Part shown: positions 1 to 5,080 of the stretch, in pieces
Position numbering within the stretch: the first letter of the stretch is position 1
Layout: every line of letters begins with the position of its first letter
Assembly (NCBI GenBank): GCA_947469815.1
Contig: CANIRI010000195.1
Location: 1 to 5,080 of the forward strand
DNA: 5,080 nucleotides
Reading direction: 5' to 3'
Origin: Comamonadaceae bacterium
GTDB taxonomy: Bacteria; Pseudomonadota; Gammaproteobacteria; Burkholderiales; Burkholderiaceae_C
Made by a program: the position numbers and the translations under genes
The notes under the pieces: model-generated
What the model was told of the DNA's origin: nothing
Database searches by the model: none
The model's input: only the letters and a program-made list of their open reading frames with translations

Positions 1-260
1 CCATCCTGATCCTGGACGAGGCCACCAGCGCGGTGGACAACGAAACCGAGGCGGCGATCCAACGCTCGTTGGACGTGGTCAGCCGCAACCGCACCACCAT
101 CGTCATCGCCCACCGCCTGTCCACCGTGCGCCAGGCACACTGCATCCACGTGGTCGAAGCCGGGCGGATTGTGGAAAGCGGCGACCACGAGACGCTGCTG
201 GCGCTCGGCGGCAGTTACGCGGCTTTGTGGCGCTTGCAGACTGGGGAGCGGCTGGCATAA
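1..260 (+). CDS. ABC exporter ATP-binding domain, C-terminal fragment
   Basis: This is the 3' end of a gene that begins outside the window; the frame starts at base 3 and gives 85 residues before TAA at 258-260. The visible part is the end of an ABC nucleotide-binding domain. It has the Walker B strand ILILDE (catalytic Glu is visible residue 6), the D-loop SAVD (9-12), and the switch strand [12 protein letters not shown] with the H-loop His at 37. The tail [17 protein letters not shown]...YAALWRLQ is typical of fused permease-ATPase exporters of the MsbA / multidrug type, in which the ATPase drives export across the inner membrane. The family assignment is firm. The substrate cannot be told, because the membrane domain, Walker A and signature motif lie upstream of the window. 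The gene reads in the same direction as the following antitoxin gene, with 47 nt between stop and start. Confidence 0.93.
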   Translation, partial: ILILDEATSAVDNETEAAIQRSLDVVSRNRTTIVIAHRLSTVRQAHCIHVVEAGRIVESGDHETLLALGGSYAALWRLQTGERLA

Positions 261-270
261 GGCTGCTTTC

Positions 271-289
271 ATACGGTAATATGCCGTAT
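271..289. promoter_or_regulatory. Palindromic candidate operator of the toxin-antitoxin operon
   Basis: The 19-bp sequence ATACGGTAATATGCCGTAT has perfect 6-bp arms ATACGG (271-276) and CCGTAT (284-289), plus one more matching pair in the spacer (278/282). It ends 18 nt before the antitoxin ATG and is the only conspicuous dyad in the short intergenic gap. Ribbon-helix-helix antitoxins of the DUF1778 family are known to bind palindromes upstream of their own operon, with the toxin as co-repressor, so an operator role is inferred. TAATAT (277-282) inside the palindrome could be part of a -10 element, so bound repressor would block RNA polymerase. No good -35 was found, and the promoter itself is uncertain. 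Confidence 0.5.
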
Positions 290-296
290 CTTTTTC

Positions 297-301
297 AGGA
301 G
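297..301 (+). promoter_or_regulatory. Ribosome binding site of the antitoxin gene
   Basis: AGGAG lies 6 nt before the ATG at 308. It decides the start: the frame is open upstream as far as 227, and an in-frame ATG at 281 exists. However, 281 lies inside the palindrome and has no Shine-Dalgarno sequence. Confidence 0.75.
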
Positions 302-307
302 TTGGGC

Positions 308-580
308 ATGACCGCAAGCGCACGTTTTGACCTCAAGTTAGACGCGATGGACAAGGATCTCCTGTCCCGCGCCGCCAGCCTCATGGGCACCACCATGGCC
401 GGCTTTGTCCGCAGCGCGGCCAAGGAAAAAGCCCAAACCCTGGTGGACCAGGAAGCGCGGATTGTTTTGTCCAAGCGGGACATGCTGAATTTCCACCAAG
501 CGGTGCAAACGGCTTTCCAACCCAATCCGGCCTTGCAAAAGGCTTTGCGTGCGGCGGCCAAGGTCAAACGTGCTCAGTGA
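308..580 (+). CDS. DUF1778 ribbon-helix-helix antitoxin (TacA-like)
   Basis: This 90-residue protein matches the usual length and layout of DUF1778 antitoxins. An N-terminal ribbon-helix-helix DNA-binding part covers about residues 4-50: beta strand SARFDLKLD, then DKDLLSRAASLMG and TTMAGFVRSAAKEKA helices. A C-terminal arm follows (about 50-90) with the family-typical IVLSKRDMLNFHQAV...PNPALQKAL. In this family the N-terminal part dimerises and binds the operator, and the C-terminal arm wraps the partner acetyltransferase and blocks its active site. The start is ATG 308, chosen for the AGGAG six bases upstream. The gene overlaps the next gene by 11 bp, which is typical of a coupled antitoxin-toxin pair. 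Self-repression through the palindrome at 271-289 is inferred. The lysine-rich C-terminus is ordinary for the family. The exact subfamily (TacA, AtaR, KacA) cannot be settled by eye. Confidence 0.9.
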   Translation: MTASARFDLKLDAMDKDLLSRAASLMGTTMAGFVRSAAKEKAQTLVDQEARIVLSKRDMLNFHQAVQTAFQPNPALQKALRAAAKVKRAQ

Positions 581-1064
581 GCAGGCGCTAGACCCTGCGC
601 TGCATGACCGGGTGAGCTTTCGCTGTGGCGAACCGGTTCTTGACGCTTACCTCCAGAAATATGCGGTGCAGCAGCACGCCAAGGGCGTGAGTTCGGTTTT
701 TGTCCTGGTTGACACGCGCACCCCCCAAACCATCCTGGGCTACTACACCTTGAGTGCTGCGCAGGTCGGTGCTGATCATCTCAGCGCCGCCGAGCGCAAA
801 AAGCTGCCCGCGTATCCCGTTCCGTGTTTTCGCATGGGCCGGCTGGCCTGCAGCCTGGTTCGCAAAGGCCAGGGCCTGGGCGCAACCCTGCTGGGTCTGG
901 CTGTTGACCGTTGTTTGAAGGCGCGCGCGCAGGTCGCGGCCTATGCCTTATTGGTTGATGCAAAAACTCCGGGCGCGGCCGACTTCTACCAGCACCACGG
1001 CTTCATCCCCTGTGCCGATGCACCGCTGACGCTCTACTTGCCGCTGGGTCGCCCGGCCCCATAG
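570..1064 (+). CDS. GNAT acetyltransferase toxin (TacT-like)
   Basis: This 164-residue GNAT-fold protein pairs with the preceding DUF1778 antitoxin. Family members acetylate the alpha-amino group of aminoacyl-tRNA with acetyl-CoA and so stop translation. Visible signatures are FRCGEPVLDAYL near the N-terminus (17-28), the VLVD strand (45-48), and GYYTLSAAQV (57-66). The acetyl-CoA loop is KGQGLG (99-104), followed by helix ATLLGLAVDRCL. C-terminal ALLVDAKTPGAADFYQHHGF (126-145) contains Tyr140, at the place of the conserved tyrosine needed for activity in TacT. I prefer GTG 570 as start: AAGG lies six bases upstream, and it gives the usual family N-terminus. GTG 549 in the same frame would add seven residues inside the antitoxin gene. 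The gene overlaps the antitoxin by 11 bp. Lys99 occupies a position that is usually Gln or Arg in the loop motif. No frameshift or truncation is seen, so the toxin looks intact. Confidence 0.9.
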   Translation: MLSEQALDPALHDRVSFRCGEPVLDAYLQKYAVQQHAKGVSSVFVLVDTRTPQTILGYYTLSAAQVGADHLSAAERKKLPAYPVPCFRMGRLACSLVRKGQGLGATLLGLAVDRCLKARAQVAAYALLVDAKTPGAADFYQHHGFIPCADAPLTLYLPLGRPAP

Positions 1065-1075
1065 CGCAGCGCACC

Positions 1076-2407
1076 ATGGACAAGCCTCGGCCCAACCAAT
1101 TCGCGCTCTTACGCCAGCGCCGTTTCGCCCCCTTTTTCTGGACCCAGTTCAGCGGCGCGGGGAATGACAATGTGTTCAAGTTCGCCTTCACCGTGTTGGT
1201 GACTTACCAATTGCAGGTGGCATGGTTGCCGCCGCAAATGGCTGGGCTGGTGATCGGGGCTTTGTTCATCCTGCCGTACGTGCTGTTCTCGGCCACTAGC
1301 GGGCAGTTGGCGGACCGCTGGGACAAGTCGCGGCTGATGCGCTTGGTGAAGAACCTGGAGATTGCCATCATGCTGCTGGCGGCCTACGGCTTCATGGCTG
1401 CCGATGTGGCGGTGCTGCTGGTGTGCACCTTTTTGATGGGTTGCCACTCGACGCTGTTCGGCCCCGCCAAGTTTGCGTACCTGCCACAGGTTTTGCGCGA
1501 AGACGAACTGGTGGGCGGCAACGGCATGGTGGAGATGGGCACTTTTGTCGCGATCTTGCTGGGCAATATGTTGGGTGGCCTGCTGATGTCGCTGCCCGGT
1601 GTAGGGCAGGGCGCGGCGGCCTTTGCGTGCGTGTTGATTGCGGTTGCAGGACGGATTGCGGCAGGCCGGATTCCGCCGCTTGCGCCACCCCTGATCGATA
1701 CACCCATGCGCTGGAACCCGTTGTCTGAGACCGTGGCCAATTTGCGGCTGGGCGCGCAGGACCCGGTGGTGTTCCGCTCCATGCTCGCGATCAGCTGGAT
1801 GTGGTTTTTCGGGGCGGTTTTTCTGAGCCAGTTTCCCGCCTTTGCCAAAGATGTTTTGCATGGTGACGAGCAGGTGGCCTCGCTGCTGCTGGTGCTGTTT
1901 TCGCTGGGCGTAGGCGCGGGGGCTTTGCTCTGTGAAAGTCTGGGTCGGCGCGGCGGTGCGCAGGCGCAGGGTGTAGGTCTGGTGCCCATCGGCGCGCTGG
2001 GTATGAGCGTCTTCGCGGTGGATTTGTATTTCGCGGTGCGCGGCCTGCCGCCATCGGCCTTGCAAGACGCCGTCACGTTTGTGCGCGTCGCAGCGCATTG
2101 GCGTGTGATGGCCGATTTGGTCTTGATGAGCCTGTTCACCGGCTTGTTCAGCGTGCCCCTGTACGCCTTGATTCAGCAGCGCAGTCCGGCTGCCCACCGC
2201 GCCCGCATCATTGCGGCCAACAACATCCTGAACGCCTTGTTCATGGTGGCCAGCGCGCTGATTGCCGGGGCCTTGCTGGGCGCGGGCTTGGCGGTGCCGG
2301 AAGTGTTTTTGGCCACCGGGCTGGTGAATGCGCTGTTTTGCGCCTATGTGTTTATCCGCGTGCCTTTGTATTGGCAGGGGTTGCGCGCCTTGCTGCGCGG
2401 CAGCTGA
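1076..2407 (+). CDS. LplT-like major facilitator (lysophospholipid transporter family)
   Basis: This 443-residue multi-pass inner-membrane protein is long enough for the usual 12 helices. Family marks: WTQFSGAGNDN in the first helix (22-32), resembling the QFLSAFGDN of E. coli LplT; the MFS motif A GQLADRWDKSR (76-86); GPAKFAYLPQ (129-138), resembling LplT's SPAKYGILGE; and GGNGMVEMGTFVAILLG (147-163), resembling its KANGLMEASTIAAILLG. E. coli LplT flips lysophospholipids inward for re-acylation by Aas, so a role in phospholipid turnover is inferred, though other MFS substrates remain possible. No acyltransferase domain is fused and none follows in the window. The ATG at 1076 gives a cytoplasmic basic start (NQFALLRQRRFAPFF) just before the first helix. 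No clear Shine-Dalgarno is present, and only 11 nt separate it from the toxin stop, so co-transcription with the upstream genes is plausible. Confidence 0.85.
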   Translation: MDKPRPNQFALLRQRRFAPFFWTQFSGAGNDNVFKFAFTVLVTYQLQVAWLPPQMAGLVIGALFILPYVLFSATSGQLADRWDKSRLMRLVKNLEIAIMLLAAYGFMAADVAVLLVCTFLMGCHSTLFGPAKFAYLPQVLREDELVGGNGMVEMGTFVAILLGNMLGGLLMSLPGVGQGAAAFACVLIAVAGRIAAGRIPPLAPPLIDTPMRWNPLSETVANLRLGAQDPVVFRSMLAISWMWFFGAVFLSQFPAFAKDVLHGDEQVASLLLVLFSLGVGAGALLCESLGRRGGAQAQGVGLVPIGALGMSVFAVDLYFAVRGLPPSALQDAVTFVRVAAHWRVMADLVLMSLFTGLFSVPLYALIQQRSPAAHRARIIAANNILNALFMVASALIAGALLGAGLAVPEVFLATGLVNALFCAYVFIRVPLYWQGLRALLRGS

Positions 2408-2418
2408 TTCAGCGCAGC
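2392..2418. terminator. Weak hairpin across the convergent stop codons
   Basis: GCTGCGC (2392-2398) and GCGCAGC (2412-2418) are perfect 7-bp inverted arms with a 13-nt loop that contains both stop codons (TGA at 2405-2407 on +, and TGA at 2411-2409 on -). It could act on transcripts from either side. No T-tract follows on either strand, so it is not a standard intrinsic terminator and may be coincidence in GC-rich coding DNA. Confidence 0.2.
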
Positions 2419-3149
2419 GGGGCCACCGCCAGGTCGGGCCCAACGGCGCGGCGCTCGTCAAACACAAAGCAGCTGCCCTGGTAATGCTTGCCGTCGGTTT
2501 CTTCAAAGTATTTGAGGATGCCGCCGTCCAACTGATACACATGCTCCAACCCTTCTTCGCGCATCAGAATGGCCGCCTTTTCGCAGCGGATGCCGCCGGT
2601 GCAAAAGCTGATCACGGTCTTGTCTTGCAAGGCCGTCTTGTGGGCCCGAAAGGCATCGGGGAAATCGCTGAATTTGCCGATGCGCCAATCCATCGCGCCC
2701 GCAAATGTTCCCTCGTCCACCTCAAAGGCGTTGCGCGTGTCCAGCGTCACCACCGGGCGGCCTGCGTCGTCCTGGCCCGCTTCCAACCAGCGCCGCACCG
2801 TGGCCGCACTCACCGCCGGGGCGCGGCCTTGCGCGGGTTGGATAGCTGGGTGGTTCATGCGGATGATTTCGCGTTTGACCTTGACCAGCAATTTTTTGAA
2901 AGGTTGGGTGGCTGACCAACTTTCTTTGGGCTGGAGGTCCGCAAAACGCGCATCGGCTTGCAACTGCAATACAAATTGCCGCACCGCTTGGGCATCGCCT
3001 GCCAAAAAGAGATTGATGCCTTCTTCGGCCAATAAGACCGTGCCTTTGAGTGCCAAGGCCTTGGCCTGGCTGTGCAAGTTTTCACTTAGTACAGGCGTAT
3101 CCGCCAGATTGATGAATTTGTAGGCAGAGATGTTGAGCACAGTGTTCAC
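2409..3149 (-). CDS. trhO: tRNA uridine(34) hydroxylase, rhodanese-type, short form
   Basis: This 246-residue protein of the UPF0176/YceA family uses O2 to hydroxylate U34 of certain tRNAs to 5-hydroxyuridine, the first step toward wobble mo5U/cmo5U modification. The N-terminal domain (1-95) begins NTVLNISAYKF and carries the family's GTVLLAEEGINLFLAG (36-51). A linker KREIIRMNHPA follows. The rhodanese domain (about 112-220) has VTLDTRNAFEVDEGTFAGA and the active-site loop FCTGGIRCEKA (182-192), with the catalytic Cys at 183 or its partner at 189, then YQLDGGILKYF. The protein ends 19 residues after SCFVF (226-230), so it lacks the cysteine-rich tail that brings E. coli TrhO to about 350 residues. 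The start is GTG 3149, since the upstream frame (open to 3458) shows no family similarity; GTG 3140 is an alternative. No Shine-Dalgarno is visible. It is divergent from dnaE and convergent with the MFS gene. Confidence 0.9.
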   Translation of the reverse strand: MNTVLNISAYKFINLADTPVLSENLHSQAKALALKGTVLLAEEGINLFLAGDAQAVRQFVLQLQADARFADLQPKESWSATQPFKKLLVKVKREIIRMNHPAIQPAQGRAPAVSAATVRRWLEAGQDDAGRPVVTLDTRNAFEVDEGTFAGAMDWRIGKFSDFPDAFRAHKTALQDKTVISFCTGGIRCEKAAILMREEGLEHVYQLDGGILKYFEETDGKHYQGSCFVFDERRAVGPDLAVAPLR

Positions 3150-3200
3150 GCGGACAATTTTACGGGCCGCCTTTACGGGCCGCCTGCCTACAATGGCCCG
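3150..3200. promoter_or_regulatory. Divergent trhO/dnaE control region with two -10-like boxes
   Basis: This 51-bp gap between the two start codons must serve both genes unless they are read from farther away. For dnaE (+) there is TACAAT at 3189-3194 (5 of 6 to TATAAT), ending 6 nt before the ATG. For trhO (-) there is TAAAAT, the complement of 3157-3162 (5 of 6), ending 7 nt before the GTG. No convincing -35 lies at 16-18 bp from either box, and there is no Shine-Dalgarno before either start. With normal spacing, transcription would begin at or next to each start codon. The gap also holds the tandem duplication at 3159-3184. Confidence 0.45.
3159..3184. repeat. Perfect 13-bp tandem duplication, two copies
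   Basis: TTTACGGGCCGCC occurs twice head to tail with no mismatch (3159-3171 and 3172-3184). It lies between the two -10-like boxes of the divergent trhO/dnaE region. It could be a duplicated protein-binding site or a recent slippage event; the sequence alone does not say which. Confidence 0.85.
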
Positions 3201-5080
3201 ATGTTTTGTCACCTGCGCCTGCACACTGAATTCTCCGTCGTCGACGGCACCACCCGCATCGACGAGGTCGTGCAAGCCGCAGCCGCCAATGGGCAGCCCG
3301 CGCTGGCCATCACCGACCTGAACAACCTGTTTGGCACGGTCAAGTTTTACCGCCAGGCGCGCGCCCGGGGCGTCAAGCCGCTGATTGGCGCGGAAGTGCT
3401 GCTCGAAGGCATGGGCAGCGACCCGGCCGCCACCTCGCGCATGGTCTTGCTGGTGCAAAACAAGCAGGGTTACCTGAACCTGTCTGAGTTGCTGGCCCGC
3501 AGTTTCACCCGCAACCCCGGCCGCCCGCAGGCTGTGGCCAGCCTGTCCTGGCTGGCCGAGCTGAACGAGGGTTTGATTGCCTTATCCGGCGCGCAGGCCG
3601 GGCCGGTGGGGCAGGCACTGGTGCAGGGCGATAGCGCGCGCGCGCAGGCGCTGGCCCTGCAGCTGGCAGGTATCTTTGCCCACCGCTTTTATCTGGAGCT
3701 GCAACGTGCGGGACGGCCCGATGACGAGGCCCATGTGGCCGCTGCTGTCACCCTGGCAGCCCGCATGAAACTGCCGGTGGTGGCCACCCAGCCTATTCAG
3801 TTCATGGCGTCGGAGGACTTCGAGGCGCACGAGGCGCGGGTCTGCATCGCCGACGGTGAGTTGCTCTCCAACCCCCGCCGCGTGCGCCGGTTCACCCGCG
3901 AGCAGTACTTCAAAAGTACGCCGCAAATGCTTGCGCTGTTCGAAGATATTCCATCGGCTATCAGCAATACCCTGGAGATTGCCAAGCGCTGCAACCTGAG
4001 TTTGGTGCTGGGTAAGCCGCAGTTGCCGGAGTTCCCCACGCCCTTGGTGGACGGCCAGCGCATGACGCCCGAGGACTACTTCCGCTACGCCTCGCACCAG
4101 GGTCTGCAAGAGCGATTGGCGCAGCTCTACCCGGACGCCGCCGTGCGCGAAGGCCAACGCGCCCGCTACGAAGAACGGCTGGAGTTTGAGATCGCCACCA
4201 TCGTCAAGATGGGCTTTCCGGGCTACTTTTTGATCGTGGGCGACTTCATCAACTGGGCCAAGTCCAACGGCTGCCCGGTGGGGCCAGGGCGCGGATCGGG
4301 TGCGGGTTCGCTGGTGGCATATTCCCTGAAGATCACCGATTTGGACCCGCTGCAATACAACTTGCTGTTCGAGCGTTTTCTGAATCCCGAGCGGGTCTCC
4401 ATGCCCGACTTTGACATCGACTTTTGCCAAAGCAACCGCGACCGCGTGATCGATTACGTCAAAGCCAAATACGGCAAAGACGCCGTCAGCCAGATCGTGA
4501 CCTTCGGCACCATGGCCGCACGCGCGGCGGTGCGCGACGTGGGCCGGGTGCTGGATTTCAGCTACACCTTTTGCGACGGCATCAGCAAGCTCATTCCCAA
4601 CAAGCCCGGCACCAGCATCAGCCTGCAATTGCCGCCACCCGGTGCCAAGCGCGGCGATAAGGCAGCGTATGCGCTGCTGGAAGAGCCGCTGCTGGCCGAG
4701 CGCGAGGCCAAGGAGGAGGATGTCAAAACCCTGCTGGAGCTGGCGCGCAAGCTCGAGGGCATGACGCGCAACGTGGGCATGCACGCCGGTGGCGTTTTGA
4801 TCGCGCCGGGCAAGCTCACCGACTTTTGCCCGCTGTACCAGCAGCCCGGCAGCGAGTCCGCAGTCAGCCAGTTTGACAAAGACGATGTGGAGTCCATCGG
4901 CTTGGTGAAGTTCGACTTTTTGGGATTGGCCACGCTGACCATTTTGGAGCTGGCCCGCGAGATGATTGCCAGCCGCCACGCGGGGCAGCAACACTTTGCG
5001 TACGAGACGCTGCCGCTGGACGATGCGCAGGTGTACCGCCTGTTTGCGCAGGGCAAGACCGAGGCCGTGTTCCAGTTTGA
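3201..5080 (+). CDS. dnaE: DNA polymerase III alpha subunit, N-terminal part
   Basis: This is the catalytic subunit of the replicative polymerase; the first 626 residues are seen and the frame is open at the window edge. The E. coli protein has about 1160 residues, so roughly half is present. Order: an N-terminal PHP domain beginning MFCHLRLHTEFSVVDG with AITDLNNLFG at 36-45, then the palm. The palm has GPGRGSGAGS (361-370), LLFERFLNPERVSMPDFDIDF with catalytic Asp403 and Asp405, TFGTMAARAAVRDVGRV, TRNVGMHAGGVLIAP, and LVKFDFLGL with the third catalytic Asp at 572. These match E. coli D401, D403 and D555. The PHP metal site is degenerate: Arg6 and Leu40 stand at expected His positions, as in E. 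coli, so proofreading should come from a separate epsilon subunit (DnaQ). The ATG at 3201 fits the family N-terminus. No Shine-Dalgarno precedes it, and a TACAAT box ends six bases upstream. Confidence 0.97.
   Translation, partial: MFCHLRLHTEFSVVDGTTRIDEVVQAAAANGQPALAITDLNNLFGTVKFYRQARARGVKPLIGAEVLLEGMGSDPAATSRMVLLVQNKQGYLNLSELLARSFTRNPGRPQAVASLSWLAELNEGLIALSGAQAGPVGQALVQGDSARAQALALQLAGIFAHRFYLELQRAGRPDDEAHVAAAVTLAARMKLPVVATQPIQFMASEDFEAHEARVCIADGELLSNPRRVRRFTREQYFKSTPQMLALFEDIPSAISNTLEIAKRCNLSLVLGKPQLPEFPTPLVDGQRMTPEDYFRYASHQGLQERLAQLYPDAAVREGQRARYEERLEFEIATIVKMGFPGYFLIVGDFINWAKSNGCPVGPGRGSGAGSLVAYSLKITDLDPLQYNLLFERFLNPERVSMPDFDIDFCQSNRDRVIDYVKAKYGKDAVSQIVTFGTMAARAAVRDVGRVLDFSYTFCDGISKLIPNKPGTSISLQLPPPGAKRGDKAAYALLEEPLLAEREAKEEDVKTLLELARKLEGMTRNVGMHAGGVLIAPGKLTDFCPLYQQPGSESAVSQFDKDDVESIGLVKFDFLGLATLTILELAREMIASRHAGQQHFAYETLPLDDAQVYRLFAQGKTEAVFQF

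Noticed and set aside
227..307. Upstream extension of the antitoxin (to 227, or to ATG 281)
   Set aside because: It overlaps the ABC gene or lies within the palindrome and has no Shine-Dalgarno; the ATG at 308 has AGGAG at ideal spacing and the family N-terminus.
549..569. Toxin start at GTG 549
   Set aside because: It adds seven basic residues not typical of the family; GTG 570 has AAGG six bases upstream and gives the common N-terminus. 549 cannot be fully excluded.
1109..2542. Long open frame (477 codons) on the - strand opposite the MFS gene
   Set aside because: Its translation is rich in Gln, His, Arg and Ala with no domain or hydrophobic pattern. It is the mirror of a GC-rich membrane-protein gene, and it also runs into trhO.
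2328..2915. 195-codon + strand frame across the MFS end and trhO
   Set aside because: It overlaps two well-supported genes, and its translation is the antisense of TrhO coding sequence with no recognisable domain.
3150..3458. Extension of trhO by 103 codons upstream
   Set aside because: It lies antisense to the start of dnaE, and TrhO family similarity begins only at NTVLNISAYKF, so the frame is merely open by chance.
3634..3645. Alternating (GC)6 run, possible Z-DNA
   Set aside because: It encodes Ser-Ala-Arg-Ala within dnaE and is expected in GC-rich coding DNA.
3582..4994. Long open frame (470 codons) on the - strand opposite dnaE
   Set aside because: The + strand in this stretch encodes unmistakable DnaE motifs; the antisense frame shows no family signature and arises from biased codon use.
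1..5080. CRISPR arrays, tRNA or rRNA genes, insertion sequences, riboswitches
   Set aside because: No spaced direct repeats, cloverleaf, transposase or terminal inverted repeats were seen; the gaps between genes are at most 51 bp, leaving no room for such elements.

Overview
The window looks like ordinary chromosome from a GC-rich betaproteobacterium. Burkholderiales, perhaps close to Comamonadaceae (Rhodoferax/Polaromonas type), is my best guess. It rests on the DnaE N-terminus, the short TrhO form, the codon use and the TACAAT-type -10 sequence; no database search was possible.

Layout, left to right. (1) Positions 1-260, + strand: the last 85 codons of an exporter-type ABC transporter ATPase. 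(2) Positions 261-1064, + strand: a two-gene toxin-antitoxin module of the DUF1778 (TacA-like ribbon-helix-helix antitoxin) plus GNAT acetyltransferase (TacT-like toxin) type. A 19-bp imperfect palindrome, a likely autoregulatory operator, lies directly upstream. (3) Positions 1076-2407, + strand: a complete major facilitator transporter related to the lysophospholipid flippase LplT, starting 11 nt after the toxin stop. (4) Positions 2409-3149, - strand: a short form of the rhodanese-type tRNA U34 hydroxylase TrhO, convergent with the transporter and separated from it by one base. (5) Positions 3150-3200: a compact divergent control region with a perfect 13-bp tandem duplication and a -10-like element for each strand. 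(6) Position 3201 to the window edge, + strand: the first 626 codons of the replicative DNA polymerase III alpha subunit, dnaE.

How the genes relate. The antitoxin and toxin overlap by 11 bp and form one translationally coupled unit that probably represses itself through the palindrome. The transporter follows so closely that it may share that transcript. TrhO (wobble-uridine modification) and DnaE (replication) are housekeeping genes reading away from each other out of a 51-bp gap. Both candidate -10 boxes sit so close to the start codons that either mRNA could be leaderless.

No clearly undescribed system is visible. The most interesting items are the toxin-antitoxin module with its operator and the very compact trhO/dnaE divergent promoter region. 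Coding density is very high, and no stretch over 300 bases lacks a gene.
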